Source: Anaeramoeba flamelloides
Lineage: Eukaryota; Metamonada; Anaeramoebidae
Reading direction: 5' to 3'
Length of the DNA: 64,000 nt
NCBI GenBank assembly: GCA_027625915.1
Contig: JANTQA010000060.1
Coordinates: 6,882,001 to 6,946,000, forward strand
Under the pieces are notes generated by a model. The model had not been told where the DNA came from. It searched no databases and was given only the letters and a program-made list of their open reading frames with translations. The position numbers and the translations under genes were made by a program. How positions within the stretch are numbered: position 1 is the first letter of the stretch; each line of letters begins with the position of its first letter. Positions 1 to 11,289 of the stretch are shown here, one piece after another.

Positions 1-328
1 TTTCAGAGGATTTTTGATATGCGCCCCGACGGGGGACAGAAGCACAACACTAAATAAAAATATTTTGTTTAAAAAAAATTTAAAAAAATCTAATTTAAAA
101 ATGTTTGGCATCGTTTTAAATTTTTTATTCAAAAAAATTTAGTTTTTTGGGGCAGCCGTTACCCCCTTCTAATTAATAATTTTCCAAATTTTCTCTCGTA
201 CATAGATATATCAAATCGACTCAAAATCTCAAGAAAAACATAATAAAATTATTTTTACAAAAAATTTATTGAATTATTGAATTGGATGAAGAAAAAAACA
301 AATAGAAAATAGAAAAAATGATGGGTTA

Positions 329-360
<32 letters not shown>

Positions 361-883
361 TAATAAAAAAATAATTAAAAAATAATAAATTGAACAATTA
401 AAGTAAATAGTTTTTATTTGATGGTTGTAAGGAAGGGATGTTTTAATTTGGTGTTGATTTGAAGATTTTATAATTGCTTTGTGACCTTTTTTTATATTTC
501 TTAAATCAATTATAAATATATAAATTATGATTTTTATATATTTATAATTTAAATTAATTGTTAAATTGGTTATTTTTGAATCAAAAACATTCAAACAATT
601 AATTTATATCTGATTTTGAATTAAAATAAAAAAGTATAAAAAGTAATAAAAATTGGAAAATGAAAAAAAAAAGGAAATTAATTAATTCAAAATTAATTAA
701 TCTTTAAGAATTGGGGTAAATGTGGAATAAACTATCAATTTTTGATAAAATTTATTTTGTTTAATAATTCAAAATCTATTTCATCATTCAAATCGTAAAA
801 ATTATCAGCCATAATTGATATTGTTATTTGTTTACCAATTTCTCTTCGTTTATCCTACAATGATTCATAATTGCAACTTATAT

Positions 884-937
<54 letters not shown>

Positions 938-1172
938 TTTTTTTGTAAACTCTGTTTCAGTCAAAGTGACCCAACGTTTTTTTCAAATATCAATTATTTT
1001 ATATAATAGACCTTTGAAGAACAAATAAGAAATAAAGAGAATAATACACATCAAAGAATTGTTAATACATGTCTGAAAGAAAACTAATTAATCAATAGCT
1101 TTTCTTAAAAATTGAAAAACTCAAATTCTTAATCCCTATTGAGAAAAACAAGGATGTTCGTTTTGAACTTCT
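1..1172. other. Intergenic DNA with GC-rich patch and microsatellites
   Basis: No supportable gene. Two short GC-rich hairpin-like spots stand out in AT-rich DNA: CCCCGACGGGGG at 24-35 and a GGGG...CCCCC pair at 149-166. A pure AT run lies at about 328-354 and an AAT run at about 886-937. The reading frames here are low-complexity Ile/Tyr/Phe strings produced by AT bias and I do not believe them. Confidence 0.5.
886..937. repeat. AAT trinucleotide microsatellite
   Basis: About 17 uninterrupted AAT units, the longest trinucleotide run in the window. The poly-Ile reading frame across it is an artefact. Confidence 0.9.
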
Positions 1173-1334
1173 ACTGGTATTTGAATAATAAATAGGAAAC
1201 AATTTTCAATTCATTTTCCATACTATTCTTTTAGAAATCAAACCCCCAAACAAAGTTTGTTGGTATTTGTGGTCTCTATTTGAAAAAGGAAATGAAAATG
1301 AACTGAAAATTTTTCACATTTATTAAACAAATAT
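1173..1334. repeat. Family E palindromic repeat, copy 1
   Basis: An imperfect foldback repeat whose arms begin ACTGGTATTTGAA and contain CAATTTTCAATTCATTTTC and its approximate complement. The same arms recur at 13695-13866 and 52311-52489, and single arms lie near 50702-50815. It is probably a small non-autonomous DNA element. Target duplication is not clear in this copy. Confidence 0.55.
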
Positions 1335-2499
1335 CAAGATCAAAGATCGAATTGAATTGCAATAGAAATCAATAGATTTCTCAACAATCTTTACATGGTT
1401 TCAATGACATTAGAATAACACGTTTTTACCAAGTGACTATTGATCTTACAATAAAAATTTTTTTGCAAATGAATGACGTTTTTAAAAAAAAATCGAAAAA
1501 AAAAAACTAAAATGTGTATAAATGTGAAAAAATGATTTCAATTTTGAAAATTTCCAAAATAAAATTTTTCTTCTAATATCTATGCAAACCCTTTAAACAC
1601 GTGTATTATACCCATTACAACAGGGGAACTTTGACTGAAAAATAGTTTATAATTCATAATCTTAATAAAAATTAAAATAATGATAATATTAAAAATGATG
1701 AGGCTTTTAGAAAAAAGATTATTTTTGAGGCAAATACCTGAAATTATAAATATTAATTCCAAATTGTTAACAAACCAAAATTCAATTTAAAAAATCTTAT
1801 TTGCTCCATTCTGGTAAAAATACTAAAATAGAACCATTTCACTAATCGGTATTTTAACAATTGTTTATAAAGCATAATACTCACAAAACAAACAATAAAT
1901 AATGAAAAATACCAATAAATTATCGGTATGTTAAAAATATTGGAGATATCTTAACAAATAAATATATTGGTATTTTTTTTTAAATTCTATTAGTAAATAT
2001 TGATCGATTAAAGTTTAGATACCCTTAACTTTTTTTATTTGGGTTCTCTTTGAAAAAAAAATTAATTTTAACATAATATCAATTGTTTGAATATTTTTGA
2101 ATCTAACAAAACAGGTTACGTAATTCAAAAAATGAAATAAAAACAAAAATCTATTAAAAGTTGAAAAATGTTTTTCCTATTATACTTAGGTCAAAATTAT
2201 TCCCAATTTTCAGTTAATTGTATTATTTTTAATTCTCTGAACGTTTTAGCTCTGTCAAAAAATTTGAATTTTCGTTTATAATAAATGTTTTTAAAAATAA
2301 TTTTTTTTCAAATTTCGTTTTTTCAATTCATTATTAAGGAAAGAAAAAATTCAAACATTATTTTTTTGAAAATTTTTACAATAAACTAATTTTTTCTCTG
2401 TATTCAAGAAATTTCCAAAATTTTCTAATTATTTCAAATAGCCTGGAAAAAAATCAAAAAAAATGACAACTTATAAAAAGTGAAATATATTTTCTTTTT
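1335..2499. other. Intergenic AT-rich DNA, no gene seen
   Basis: I see no coding sequence, RNA gene or clear repeat boundary. It may contain a decayed left part of the family C element that follows, but I could not align it convincingly. Confidence 0.4.
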
Positions 2500-3588
2500 T
2501 TAAAATGTTTAAAAAATCTACTTAATTTTAAAAAATTACAATAATTATTTTAAACTTGTAAAAAATATACAGTCGGTTCCACTTTTAAGGTACAAACTTT
2601 AAACGGAATTTAAGGCAGAAAACAAATCTCAAATTAAGGCACAAAATTTGTAATTTTTTTTTTTACAATTTATTTTACTAGAACCTGAATTTTGTGCCTT
2701 AATTTGAGATTTTTATTGTGCCTTAAATTTCGTTGAAAGTTTGTGTCTTAAAAGTGAAACTGACTGGAAATATTTGAATCAAATAACAGTTCAAATCAAT
2801 TTTTTCTCCATTTTGAATAAAAAAATACAAATAAAAAAATAAAACCATCAAAATAAGAAATATTCCCAAATGTCTTTTTAAACCTGGAGAATTCAACTTA
2901 TAACCAAAAGAAATAATTTTTTAATTTAATTATTTTTAAAAATAATTAATAACCCAATCTTAATTATTTCAAGGGTTATTTAGAACCCAAAAATTAAATG
3001 TATAAATCGACTTTACAACTATTTCTCGGTTTTTTAAAGATTTTCAAACAAATAAAAAAGAATTCAAATAAATAATTCTAAATCTAATAAAAAATAATAG
3101 ATATTATTAAATAACTGATTTTAATCCAAAAAGTTCCTTTTTTATCTATACTCTTAATATTAAAAAAGGAATCTTACTAATCTTTTTAAATTTCAAGAAA
3201 TATTTGTGAATAAAATAAATGTTCATTTTTTTTAGATGTTCAAGGATTCAATATTTGATTTATTTTCATTGTATTTTTTATATAAGATTAAAGGTTCAAG
3301 GTTATTTGTTCATACATACTCTCGTGTAATTACTCAAAGTTGAGATTTCTTCAAAATAAAATTTTTGATGCAATTTTTTCTTTTTTTAATTTGATCCAAA
3401 AATACAACAAAAATGATCTGATCTTTTGACTGAAAATATAATTGGGAAAAATAAACTCTTTTAAAATTGAGAACTCATCTCTCTAGAGTTGATAAATGAA
3501 ATTTAAGTAGGGTTTAATTGTGCTCTTGTGTAAATAATTATCCTATTACCTTTGGGATTAAAAGTAAATAAGAGTTTCTAGTTCCTTA
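2500..3588 (+). mobile_element. Family C element, copy 1 (5'-truncated), carrying a family A insertion
   Basis: The right part matches the other C copies: the block ending in 'acctggagaattcaactta', the 'ggttcaaggttatttgttc' block, and a right end reading GTTTCTAGTTCCTTA, which corresponds to GTTACTAGTCCCTTAA elsewhere. The left end is not recognisable. A 197-bp family A palindrome interrupts it at 2570-2766. No coding capacity is visible, so it is non-autonomous. Confidence 0.6.
2570..2766. mobile_element. Family A palindromic MITE, copy 1
   Basis: Almost fully self-complementary unit of about 197 bp. The left end is TA followed by CAGTCGGTTCCACTTTTAAGG and the right end is CTTAAAAGTGAAACTGACTG. 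It is more diverged than the 41-45 kb copies and has lost the right TA, so it is probably older. The TA flank and CAGT start fit a Tc1/mariner-derived MITE. Confidence 0.8.
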
Positions 3589-5176
3589 CGGGGAAATTGA
3601 AACAATAATTTTTTCTTTGTCTAATTTTGATCAAATAATTGGATTACTTGAACCTAAAATGATTTTCCACCGTTGTAAATCCTTGAACGTGACAATCTTT
3701 TGGGATTTATGAGATTAACAAACGTCGTAAATTTTATTTTCAAACTCTTCTAAAATAACTTTTAATCACATTTCTAGAGCCGAAGTATTGGCAAAATACA
3801 AATTATTTTACTTTGTTAGAATTCTCAAAAAGAAGATCAGAAAATTTCCAAACTTTACCTAATTACTAAAGGATTTCACTAAATCATTCCACATTGACTA
3901 CAGTACAATACTAAACTTTTTAAAGACATAATCGCTTTCTTATCTGTATTTATTTGGAAATATATAGTTAAATTTTTCCAAATAAAATGTTTTAGTTTTA
4001 AAAATATATATGACTTAAGTATTTCCCAAAATCTTTCCACAGTGGATACAATACTATCCTAAACTTTTAAGTGTTCTAATCTCTTTCTTATATGTAGTTA
4101 TATAGAATTATTTACTTGCAAATTTCACAAATAAAAAGTTTGAGTTTAAAAAGACTACATATTTAGCAGATTTCACTCAAACAAAGCCTTATCATCGATC
4201 GTACTTGTGAAGTTAAATGGAAATATTCGTGCGTACGTGCTATCAAATTATCGGCTTTCTTTCAGTGAAATAAAGCTGGTACATTGATCGAACTCGCAAA
4301 GACGATCGGAAAGTTTTAGTGACGTTTTTTTTTTAAAACTTTTTTTTTTAAAAAAGAAAAAAAATGACAAACAAAAGAAAATAACCAATGGGCGTCAAAA
4401 TGCTCTAATACCAATTACATATTTGTGTGTCTATGTTTTACAAAGTAATAATCCAAAAAATTGCTTATAATCCCAAGCAGTGTTCTAGGCTTATTATTCT
4501 TTTGTTGGGGCTTTGGTTAATTAATTTTAAATTCTTTTTATTTATTAAAAATAGATAGAATGGATTTTGGCAAAAGCTCGATCGATAAAATTTGTTGCAA
4601 AGAAATTTTGTCGAAAAAAAAAAAGGAAAAATGAATTTTAAACTTCATATTTTTTCGGAAAGTTTTTTTTTGCTGGTTAACGAAGAGCTGGATATTCTTC
4701 AGATTAACTTATTAACAAAAACTCACTTCAATCCCAAAAAGAGTTTTTATTAATCTATTTTCCAAATACAACAGAAAAATTAAAGAAAAAAATTTCCAAA
4801 ATTCTGATCGAAGAAAGTGAAAAAACCAAAAAAGAGAAATATTTATTAAATAAAAAGAGTAACAACTTTTTAAAATTAAATAGCTTTACCTTTTCAATGC
4901 CATTGAAGCCATATTAATGAAGAAAAGCCTTAACACTTAAATTGGGATTATTTCATTTTTGAATTTTTGCACAGGTGTAGTTTGAAATTATTTTCATTCA
5001 TTAATAATCGAGAAATCTATGATTTTACGCTTTAAATTTCTGAAAGTGAATTCAAGTAAAAGAGCAACTAGAGTGTAATTTACACTTCTTCAATAATAAG
5101 AAACAAAATAGAATTTCATAAACCTCACCAATTTTATAAAAACGATTTTTTATTTTTTTCAATTTTTTCTTTAGAA
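3589..5176. other. Region upstream of HPS5: tandem duplication and a GC-richer patch
   Basis: Two diverged units of about 140 bp lie head to tail at about 3874-4157, both with 'ttccaca.tg.atacaat', 'ctttcttat.tgta' and 'aaataaaa.gttt.agttt'. A GC-richer stretch at about 4165-4322 is followed by a long T run; it may be an RNA gene or a broken exon. I see no confident protein-coding gene. The sequence just before the HPS5 start, CAATTTTTTCTTTAG, looks like a 3' splice site, so HPS5 may have a 5' UTR intron. Confidence 0.45.
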
Positions 5177-8100
5177 ATGGAGATTGATCTTGATTTCATC
5201 AATTTAAGTGTTGAGAAAAACCTCACCCCAAGTTCGAATAGAGTTCAATATACTTCATGCACGACAAGTAAAAAGAATCTGCTCTTGGGAGCAAATACAG
5301 GATCCATTTATATCTACACCTTGGAAAAGCCCTACAAGCTTGTGTCTTTGCTGAATCGAGAAGAAATCGACAAGCCCATTATAAACATGAGTTTAAGTCC
5401 CAACGAAGAATTATTAGCGCTATGTACCAACGATCACATCGTTTATATTACCAAAGTGAGGACTGAGGGCTTTTCGACAAAGATTATCAAATCAACAGAG
5501 AAAATTGTCGGGCACACAACAAAATTGCTCAAAAAAAAAAAAGGAAAACAAAACAAACAAAAAGAAAAATTAGTTATTGTGTGTAAAAGTAATGAGCATT
5601 CATCTGAAATCACTTCTTTAGTTTGGAACTCAAAATCTACTGCTTTGTTTAGTGGTGACAAATCCGGATCTGTTGTCATGACTAGGGCGAGTTCTTCAAA
5701 GCTGACACGGAAAATTAGTTGCAAAATCTTTCAATGTGAAACACAAATCGTTCAATTAGATTTCCAAAAGGACGCTTTGCTAGCAAGTGGCCTTACCAAA
5801 TCCGTTATTATCGATCCACTAGCAATTTCTGAGAATTTTGGTGAGATTGCGCCTCACATCCAAATTGGTACAAAATTAAGGCAAGGATCTTATGGTGGTT
5901 GCTTTTATAGTAATGAAAATGCAAATACCATTATGGCAGGAAGACCTGGGATGAGGATTTGGATTGTGAATAAAGTAAATGGAAAAGTATTAAAAACTTA
6001 TAATTTTAAAAAGTCTTTCCCAAATTCGACAATTATTTCTCAATTTATGAATAAATTAAAAGAAAACACAAACGAAACAGAAGAAGAACAAAAACAGGGA
6101 CAAGGACAAGAAATTGAAAAAAAAATTCTCTATAGTCAAGTAACAAATCCACATTTTGGATGTTTACTCTTTATAAATGATTATTTTTTATCTTATGGCC
6201 ATGAAAACGAATTGATGATTGTCGATTTAAAAAATAGCCAAATATCTGTTAGGTTTAATGATCTTTCACCTATCCATGGTGTTACAAAAAGAAATGATAC
6301 ACTGTATATAATTCATCATAAGGATCACAAAATTTCAAAATTAGTGTTATTAAAGCCACTTCAATTTATTGAGAAAATAATTCAAAATTATCAAAACAAT
6401 GAATTATTTAATTTAAATTCTGACCTTTCTACTATAAATAATCAAATTGAAAATAATATAAAAATGACCAAAAAGCAATTATATGATTTAACAAAAGCCA
6501 TTTTTATATTTACTCAATCAAATATCAATAATCCAGATATTTTAATAAAATTATTTTTAATAATAAAGCATTTTGGAGGAATTGAAGAAATTAAAAATAA
6601 TTGGCTAAAAACTCAAAATGAAAATGAAAATGAAAATGAAAATGAAAATTCAAATGAAAATCAAAATGAAAATTCAAATGAAAAGCAAAAGGGAAATGAA
6701 GAAAAGGAAAAGGAAAAGTATCTTGAAAATTTTGATAAATTTAATGAGAAAGTAAAGAAAGAAATTGAAAAAAGAATTGAAGAAGAAAGAAAAAGAAAAA
6801 AAGAAGAAGAAAGGAAGAAGAAAGAAGAAAGGAAAAGAAAGGAGGAAGAAAGAAGGAGGAGGGAAGAAGAAGAAAGGAGAAAGGAAGAAGAAAGATTGAA
6901 AGAAATTCAACGATTAAAGGAAATCGAAGAGGAAAGGAGGAAAGAAGAGGAAAGAAGAAAAGAGGAAGAAAGGATCAGATTAGAAAAAGAAAGGGAAGAA
7001 CGGAGAAGATTAGAGGAAGAAAGGAGAAAAGAGGAAGAAAGGATTAGATTAGAAAGAAAGGAAGAAGAAGAAAGGATTAGGTTGGAACGAAAAAAAGAAG
7101 AAGAAAGAATTAGGTTAGAACTGAAAAGAGAACAAGAAAGAATCAAAAAGGAAAAGGAAAGATTAGAAAAAATAAGAAAATTAAATGAGAAAAGACAAAA
7201 TTTCATGAAAAGTACAAATGAAATTTCACAAATTATTTCTAAAGAAACAAATAGAAATAAACTTTTTATTAATCTTAATGAACAAGAAAAAAAACAAAAA
7301 ATTGAACAATGGTATTCTCATTATTGTTCAGTCAAGGAAGAAATAAAAGAATCAAAATTAAAAATCTCAAGAATCAAGGATAAAGAACAAACTTTGTTTA
7401 AGCAAAATATAACAGAACTAATGACTTGGCTATTTAAAAAATGGATTATTGAAGGACGAAATATTAATGATAATATTATTGATAATATTGAAAATACACA
7501 AAATGAAAGTTTAAATAGTAATGAGGAACAAAATGAGATTCGCATCAAATATAAGCATAAAATGAGATTTAAAGATGAAGAAGCAATTTATGAATTTACG
7601 ATCCAAAATTTAAAAAATCTGGATCCAATAGAAATTTTTAAATTTTGCAATTATTATAATTTAAATAACTGGATGGATAAAATAATTAACATACATTTAC
7701 CACAAACTCCATTATTTGTGCAAATACAATCAGTGATTTATGGTAGTAAGAAAAATCAAGAAAAAAAAAAAAAATTGGCCAATTTAGATTCTAATACGCT
7801 TAATAACCTTTTTAATAAAATCGAAACAAAGGATAAAAGATTAATTTTTTGCTTTTTTTCACAATTTATTAAAATAAACGAAATAGAAACAATACAATTT
7901 TGTGTGAAACTTTATCCATTCCTTTTACCAAGAAATATAAAGAAACTGATTAATTTGGATTACAACTCCGATTTGGATTTGGATTTCAAATTAAATTTAA
8001 TAAAAAATGAAGACAATCAAGATAATCAAGAAAATGAAGAAAATCAAGATAATTCTAAAAATGGAGAAAATGAAGAAAATGGAGAAAATGAAAAAAATCA

Positions 8101-9187
8101 AGAAAATGGAAAAAAGAATAGACAAATGCAAAGAAATAAAATACCAACATTTTGGGTGGATTATTTAAACCAATTAAAGCTTTCCTATCCAGAATTATTT
8201 ATGAAAGATAATAATCTGGTAAGGCAATGGCTATTTTCATTATTAAATGTTGGATCACCCGATTTAAAGTTGTTATTTGACTCAAATAATAAACCACTTG
8301 TAGGAGCATATATTCATAAATGGAAATATAAAAAATTAATCGATGAAATTATTATTAATGAAGGGGAAATATATAATATCACTCCAAGCCAAATCTCAAA
8401 ACTTATTAATCAAAATGGTTATTTCATTGGGCAAATATGGTTATTAATCCAAAAAAACAAATATTTGAAATCATTAGAAATATTAATTCAAATTGGTGAC
8501 TTTGAAACAATTTTAAAAATCGTTGAAAAATGTTTTGATAATTCAAAAAATGATGATTGGGAATTTTTGATAAGCAAATGCGCTCTGCAAACTTCAACAG
8601 AAACCCAATTAAATAAATCATTAATTGTGAAATATATGCTTAAAATTATAGGCCCAATTAGAACCATGGAAATTTTATCAAAATCTGAAGAATTTACTTC
8701 AATGCTAAAGCCAGCGGTGTTTAATGAAATTATTGAGAATGTTGAGGCTTTAACAAGACAAAAAAAAATAATGAAAAAAATTATTAAAACGACCTCCGAA
8801 AATTTATGGTCGTTAAAAACTAGAACACTGTGTCCTCAAATTAGAAGAGTAAAGGATCTTGAATTACAGTTAAAAAAATTAAATGATAAAAAATCAAATT
8901 CTAAATTATCAGAAATTGAAATTCAGCAATATTCTCAAATACAAAATGAAATTAAAAATTTGATGAAAGGCGCCTCATTCCCCACTAGAAATGATTTCTT
9001 ATCTTCAATTGATAACTGGGGTAAAGTAATACAATTAGGCAATGGTATTCTGTGTCCAGTGTGTAATCTACCCTTAAGCCAAAGCCAAAAATCTGATTTG
9101 ATTGTATTTAAAACAGGTAAAATTTATCATAAGGATTGCGTTAATGATGATGTTTCGGTTTGTGATTTTGATACTAAACTAAATTAA
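5177..9187 (+). CDS. HPS5: HPS5-like BLOC-2 subunit with C-terminal zinc finger
   Basis: One uninterrupted frame of 1336 residues. Residues 1-400 form a WD-type beta-propeller resembling HPS5: 'LDFQKDALLASGLTKS', 'GSYGGCFYS' and 'AGRPGMRIW' line up with HPS5 VVQLDY..LL.SSLT, GEYGACFF and ARPGSRMW. An Asn-Glu repeat (about 481-503) and a Glu/Arg/Lys-rich single alpha-helix (about 525-675) follow, then an alpha-solenoid. Near residues 1150-1225 'KYMLKIIGPIRTMEIL' and 'TSENLWSL' match the HPS5 C-terminal block. Residues 1293-1321 hold CPVC...HKDC, a Vps39-type zinc finger that the animal HPS5 I recall lacks. BLOC-2 (HPS3, HPS5, HPS6) acts in traffic from endosomes to lysosome-related organelles. 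The start is the first ATG, after a pyrimidine-rich TTTAG. A Vps39/Vps41 relative is the main alternative. Confidence 0.85.
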   Translation: MEIDLDFINLSVEKNLTPSSNRVQYTSCTTSKKNLLLGANTGSIYIYTLEKPYKLVSLLNREEIDKPIINMSLSPNEELLALCTNDHIVYITKVRTEGFSTKIIKSTEKIVGHTTKLLKKKKGKQNKQKEKLVIVCKSNEHSSEITSLVWNSKSTALFSGDKSGSVVMTRASSSKLTRKISCKIFQCETQIVQLDFQKDALLASGLTKSVIIDPLAISENFGEIAPHIQIGTKLRQGSYGGCFYSNENANTIMAGRPGMRIWIVNKVNGKVLKTYNFKKSFPNSTIISQFMNKLKENTNETEEEQKQGQGQEIEKKILYSQVTNPHFGCLLFINDYFLSYGHENELMIVDLKNSQISVRFNDLSPIHGVTKRNDTLYIIHHKDHKISKLVLLKPLQFIEKIIQNYQNNELFNLNSDLSTINNQIENNIKMTKKQLYDLTKAIFIFTQSNINNPDILIKLFLIIKHFGGIEEIKNNWLKTQNENENENENENSNENQNENSNEKQKGNEEKEKEKYLENFDKFNEKVKKEIEKRIEEERKRKKEEERKKKEERKRKEEERRRREEEERRKEEERLKEIQRLKEIEEERRKEEERRKEEERIRLEKEREERRRLEEERRKEEERIRLERKEEEERIRLERKKEEERIRLELKREQERIKKEKERLEKIRKLNEKRQNFMKSTNEISQIISKETNRNKLFINLNEQEKKQKIEQWYSHYCSVKEEIKESKLKISRIKDKEQTLFKQNITELMTWLFKKWIIEGRNINDNIIDNIENTQNESLNSNEEQNEIRIKYKHKMRFKDEEAIYEFTIQNLKNLDPIEIFKFCNYYNLNNWMDKIINIHLPQTPLFVQIQSVIYGSKKNQEKKKKLANLDSNTLNNLFNKIETKDKRLIFCFFSQFIKINEIETIQFCVKLYPFLLPRNIKKLINLDYNSDLDLDFKLNLIKNEDNQDNQENEENQDNSKNGENEENGENEKNQENGKKNRQMQRNKIPTFWVDYLNQLKLSYPELFMKDNNLVRQWLFSLLNVGSPDLKLLFDSNNKPLVGAYIHKWKYKKLIDEIIINEGEIYNITPSQISKLINQNGYFIGQIWLLIQKNKYLKSLEILIQIGDFETILKIVEKCFDNSKNDDWEFLISKCALQTSTETQLNKSLIVKYMLKIIGPIRTMEILSKSEEFTSMLKPAVFNEIIENVEALTRQKKIMKKIIKTTSENLWSLKTRTLCPQIRRVKDLELQLKKLNDKKSNSKLSEIEIQQYSQIQNEIKNLMKGASFPTRNDFLSSIDNWGKVIQLGNGILCPVCNLPLSQSQKSDLIVFKTGKIYHKDCVNDDVSVCDFDTKLN

Positions 9188-9652
9188 ATTCGAGAAATTT
9201 TCATATTTTTTGATTTTTTTTATTTAAATTTAATTATTTTTAGTTTTATTTTTATTTTTATTTATATTTTTATTCTTTTTATTCTTTTTATTCAAATTAT
9301 TAATTTTAATTTTTTTTTAAAGTTTAAGCGAGGTATTATTTTTATAATGTTAATAAAATATCTTTTTTTTTCTTTTATCATTTTTTACTCAAGATTAATT
9401 TTATTTTCCTTTAAAAAATTGATTAAAATTTCTCATTTGTTTTTGTGAAATCTGGAGGAATAAGTAAAGAAAAGATTTTGATAATTTCATTCTACAAATG
9501 ATCCCTTTTTTTAGATTTTAATATTTTTTCAATTATTCCTTTCTTTATTTTTGTTTATGATGAATAATTTATCTTATTTTGTTTCTTTCTTCGAAAAAAC
9601 TATTTGTGAAAATATTTTATTAATAAAGAAGATTAAAATAAAAATATATTCA
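9188..9652. other. 3' flank of HPS5
   Basis: T-rich trailer with an AATAAA at about 9352-9357 that could serve as the HPS5 polyadenylation signal. Nothing else is recognisable. Confidence 0.4.
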
Positions 9653-10753
9653 GGGATCAGTCTTCTACAGCAACAAGGCAAATTTTTAAAATATGTTATT
9701 GGTGGTATTCTCTACTTACAAATTTTGTAGATGCAAAGTGTGAAAAAAATTCTGATCGACTCAGAAACCCAAAAATGAATGTTTTTTTTCAATTTGTTCT
9801 GAAAAAGAAAAAATTTAAATTCATCTTATTTCTCACCTTATAAAAAGTATTTACCCCTGTTTATTGTAATTTCCATCATTATTATTCAATATCGAGTCTT
9901 TGTTACCAGTAATATTAATATAAAGATTTTTTTTCTTTTTTGAGATAATTCTTTTGGTTCACCAAAAAAGATTATATATTTAATCGATTGGAAAATAATG
10001 GTATTTTTTTTTGTATAGTTAGAATAATCAGAGTATTAAAGTCATTTTAAAAATTTTACCCAGTAATTTTGTTTTTGTTTTAAGATAACATTTGGTTTTT
10101 CAAAATAAAAAGTTCTTGAAGATATTTGGGAATTAATTAATTTAATCCTCAAAATTCAAAATTAATTTTTTATAAAAATGATTTGAATTGTTATACGGGT
10201 TTTTGTGAATAAGACCAAATAATTTGTTAAAAAAATTTTTTTGCAATTTAAAATTTTTTTGCAATATTTTTTTATTTTTTGAAAACCAGAAAACTGACTT
10301 TTTCAAAACATTAAAGAAAAATTTATTTTTTAATTGATCTAAATTTAATAGGTCCACTTTTGTCAAAGTTCGATCAAATATTCATTTATTTAATCACCAA
10401 TACCTTAATTAGTTGTATTGATTAAGATTGGAATTGAAATATTAATCAATTAAAAAGATTAACAAAATAAAAAATTTTCTTTAGAAATCAATGCTTTCCA
10501 ACACAAAACCAAAAATATGTTTTATCATTTTCAAGAATTTACTTAATTGTGAAACAAAATAAGAGGTTACTTTTTTTGGTTTTATATTGGAAATATGTGA
10601 AATTGTGGATTTCAAAAAAGAGATTCAAATTAATAAATTGTTTTATAAGGTTAACTCACCCATTTCATCAGCCGAAACACAAATTACAAAAAAAAAAAAA
10701 TTCAAGATATTTGGAAGATTTCATTTTTTTTTTTTTTCAAAAATACTACTCCC
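9653..10753 (+). mobile_element. Family D element, copy 1
   Basis: Begins GGGATCAGTCTTCTACAGC and ends AATACTACTCCC followed by TTAA, about 1.1 kb. It aligns along its length with 20095-21211: shared blocks include 'tgttattggtggtattctct', 'agtaatattaat' and 'aagatatttgggaattaatt'. The ends are short inverted repeats (GGGAtcAGT / GGGAgtAGT). The left flank is TTCA, a degenerate TTAA. It has no credible coding frame, so it is a non-autonomous DNA transposon. Confidence 0.7.
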
Positions 10754-10869
10754 TTAAGACTTTTTGGGCAAAAATACTTTTTTTGTTTATATTTACCTTT
10801 TTTTAGAAGTATTTTGCTATTTGCTTTTTTTTTTTTTTTTTTTTTTTATTTTTGTAAAGTCAATTAGAA

Positions 10870-11215
10870 AAAAAAATGTTTGAAACTCCAAATTAACATC
10901 AAGAAACATGATGATTTGTTTGTTCTTTTAAAATTAATGCTTTTACAATTGGAAAATCTGATTTTCAACTATTTAAATTTCCTAAAGAAATTGAGATTTT
11001 TTACACGAGACGTTCCAATGAAAAGATCCCAAAAATTTTTTTAATATTTTTTTTTTTTTTTGAAATTTATTGAGTGTTAACGCTTTTCTTTTAGGATTAT
11101 TGACTCTAATATGAAGTTTATTATTTCTTGTATTTCTAAACGATCTAAATTTGGTTGATTCTTGAAAATAAAGTGAATTTTTCATTTTTTGCTTGTTCCC
11201 TTTGAGTGAACGGAA
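10870..11215 (+). repeat. Family J repeat, copy 1
   Basis: Direct repeat of 14220-14565. Shared landmarks are 'tttgaaactccaaattaaca', 'tttaaatttcctaaagaaat', 'gttccaatgaaaa' and 'gaagtttattatttct'. A shorter third copy of the left part lies at about 43838-44095. It belongs to no recognised superfamily and codes for nothing credible. Confidence 0.6.
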
Positions 11216-11289
11216 GTCTATATTCGATTTATTATTTTAGGTTATTTACATTTTTTGAAAGAGAGTTTATATTTATTTATTTTCTCAAA

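Noticed and set aside
815-1006. 63-codon poly-Ile frame
   Set aside because: Translation of the AAT microsatellite.
6674-7206. Phe/Ser/Leu-rich minus-strand frames
   Set aside because: Antisense of the Glu/Arg/Lys helix of the HPS5 homologue.
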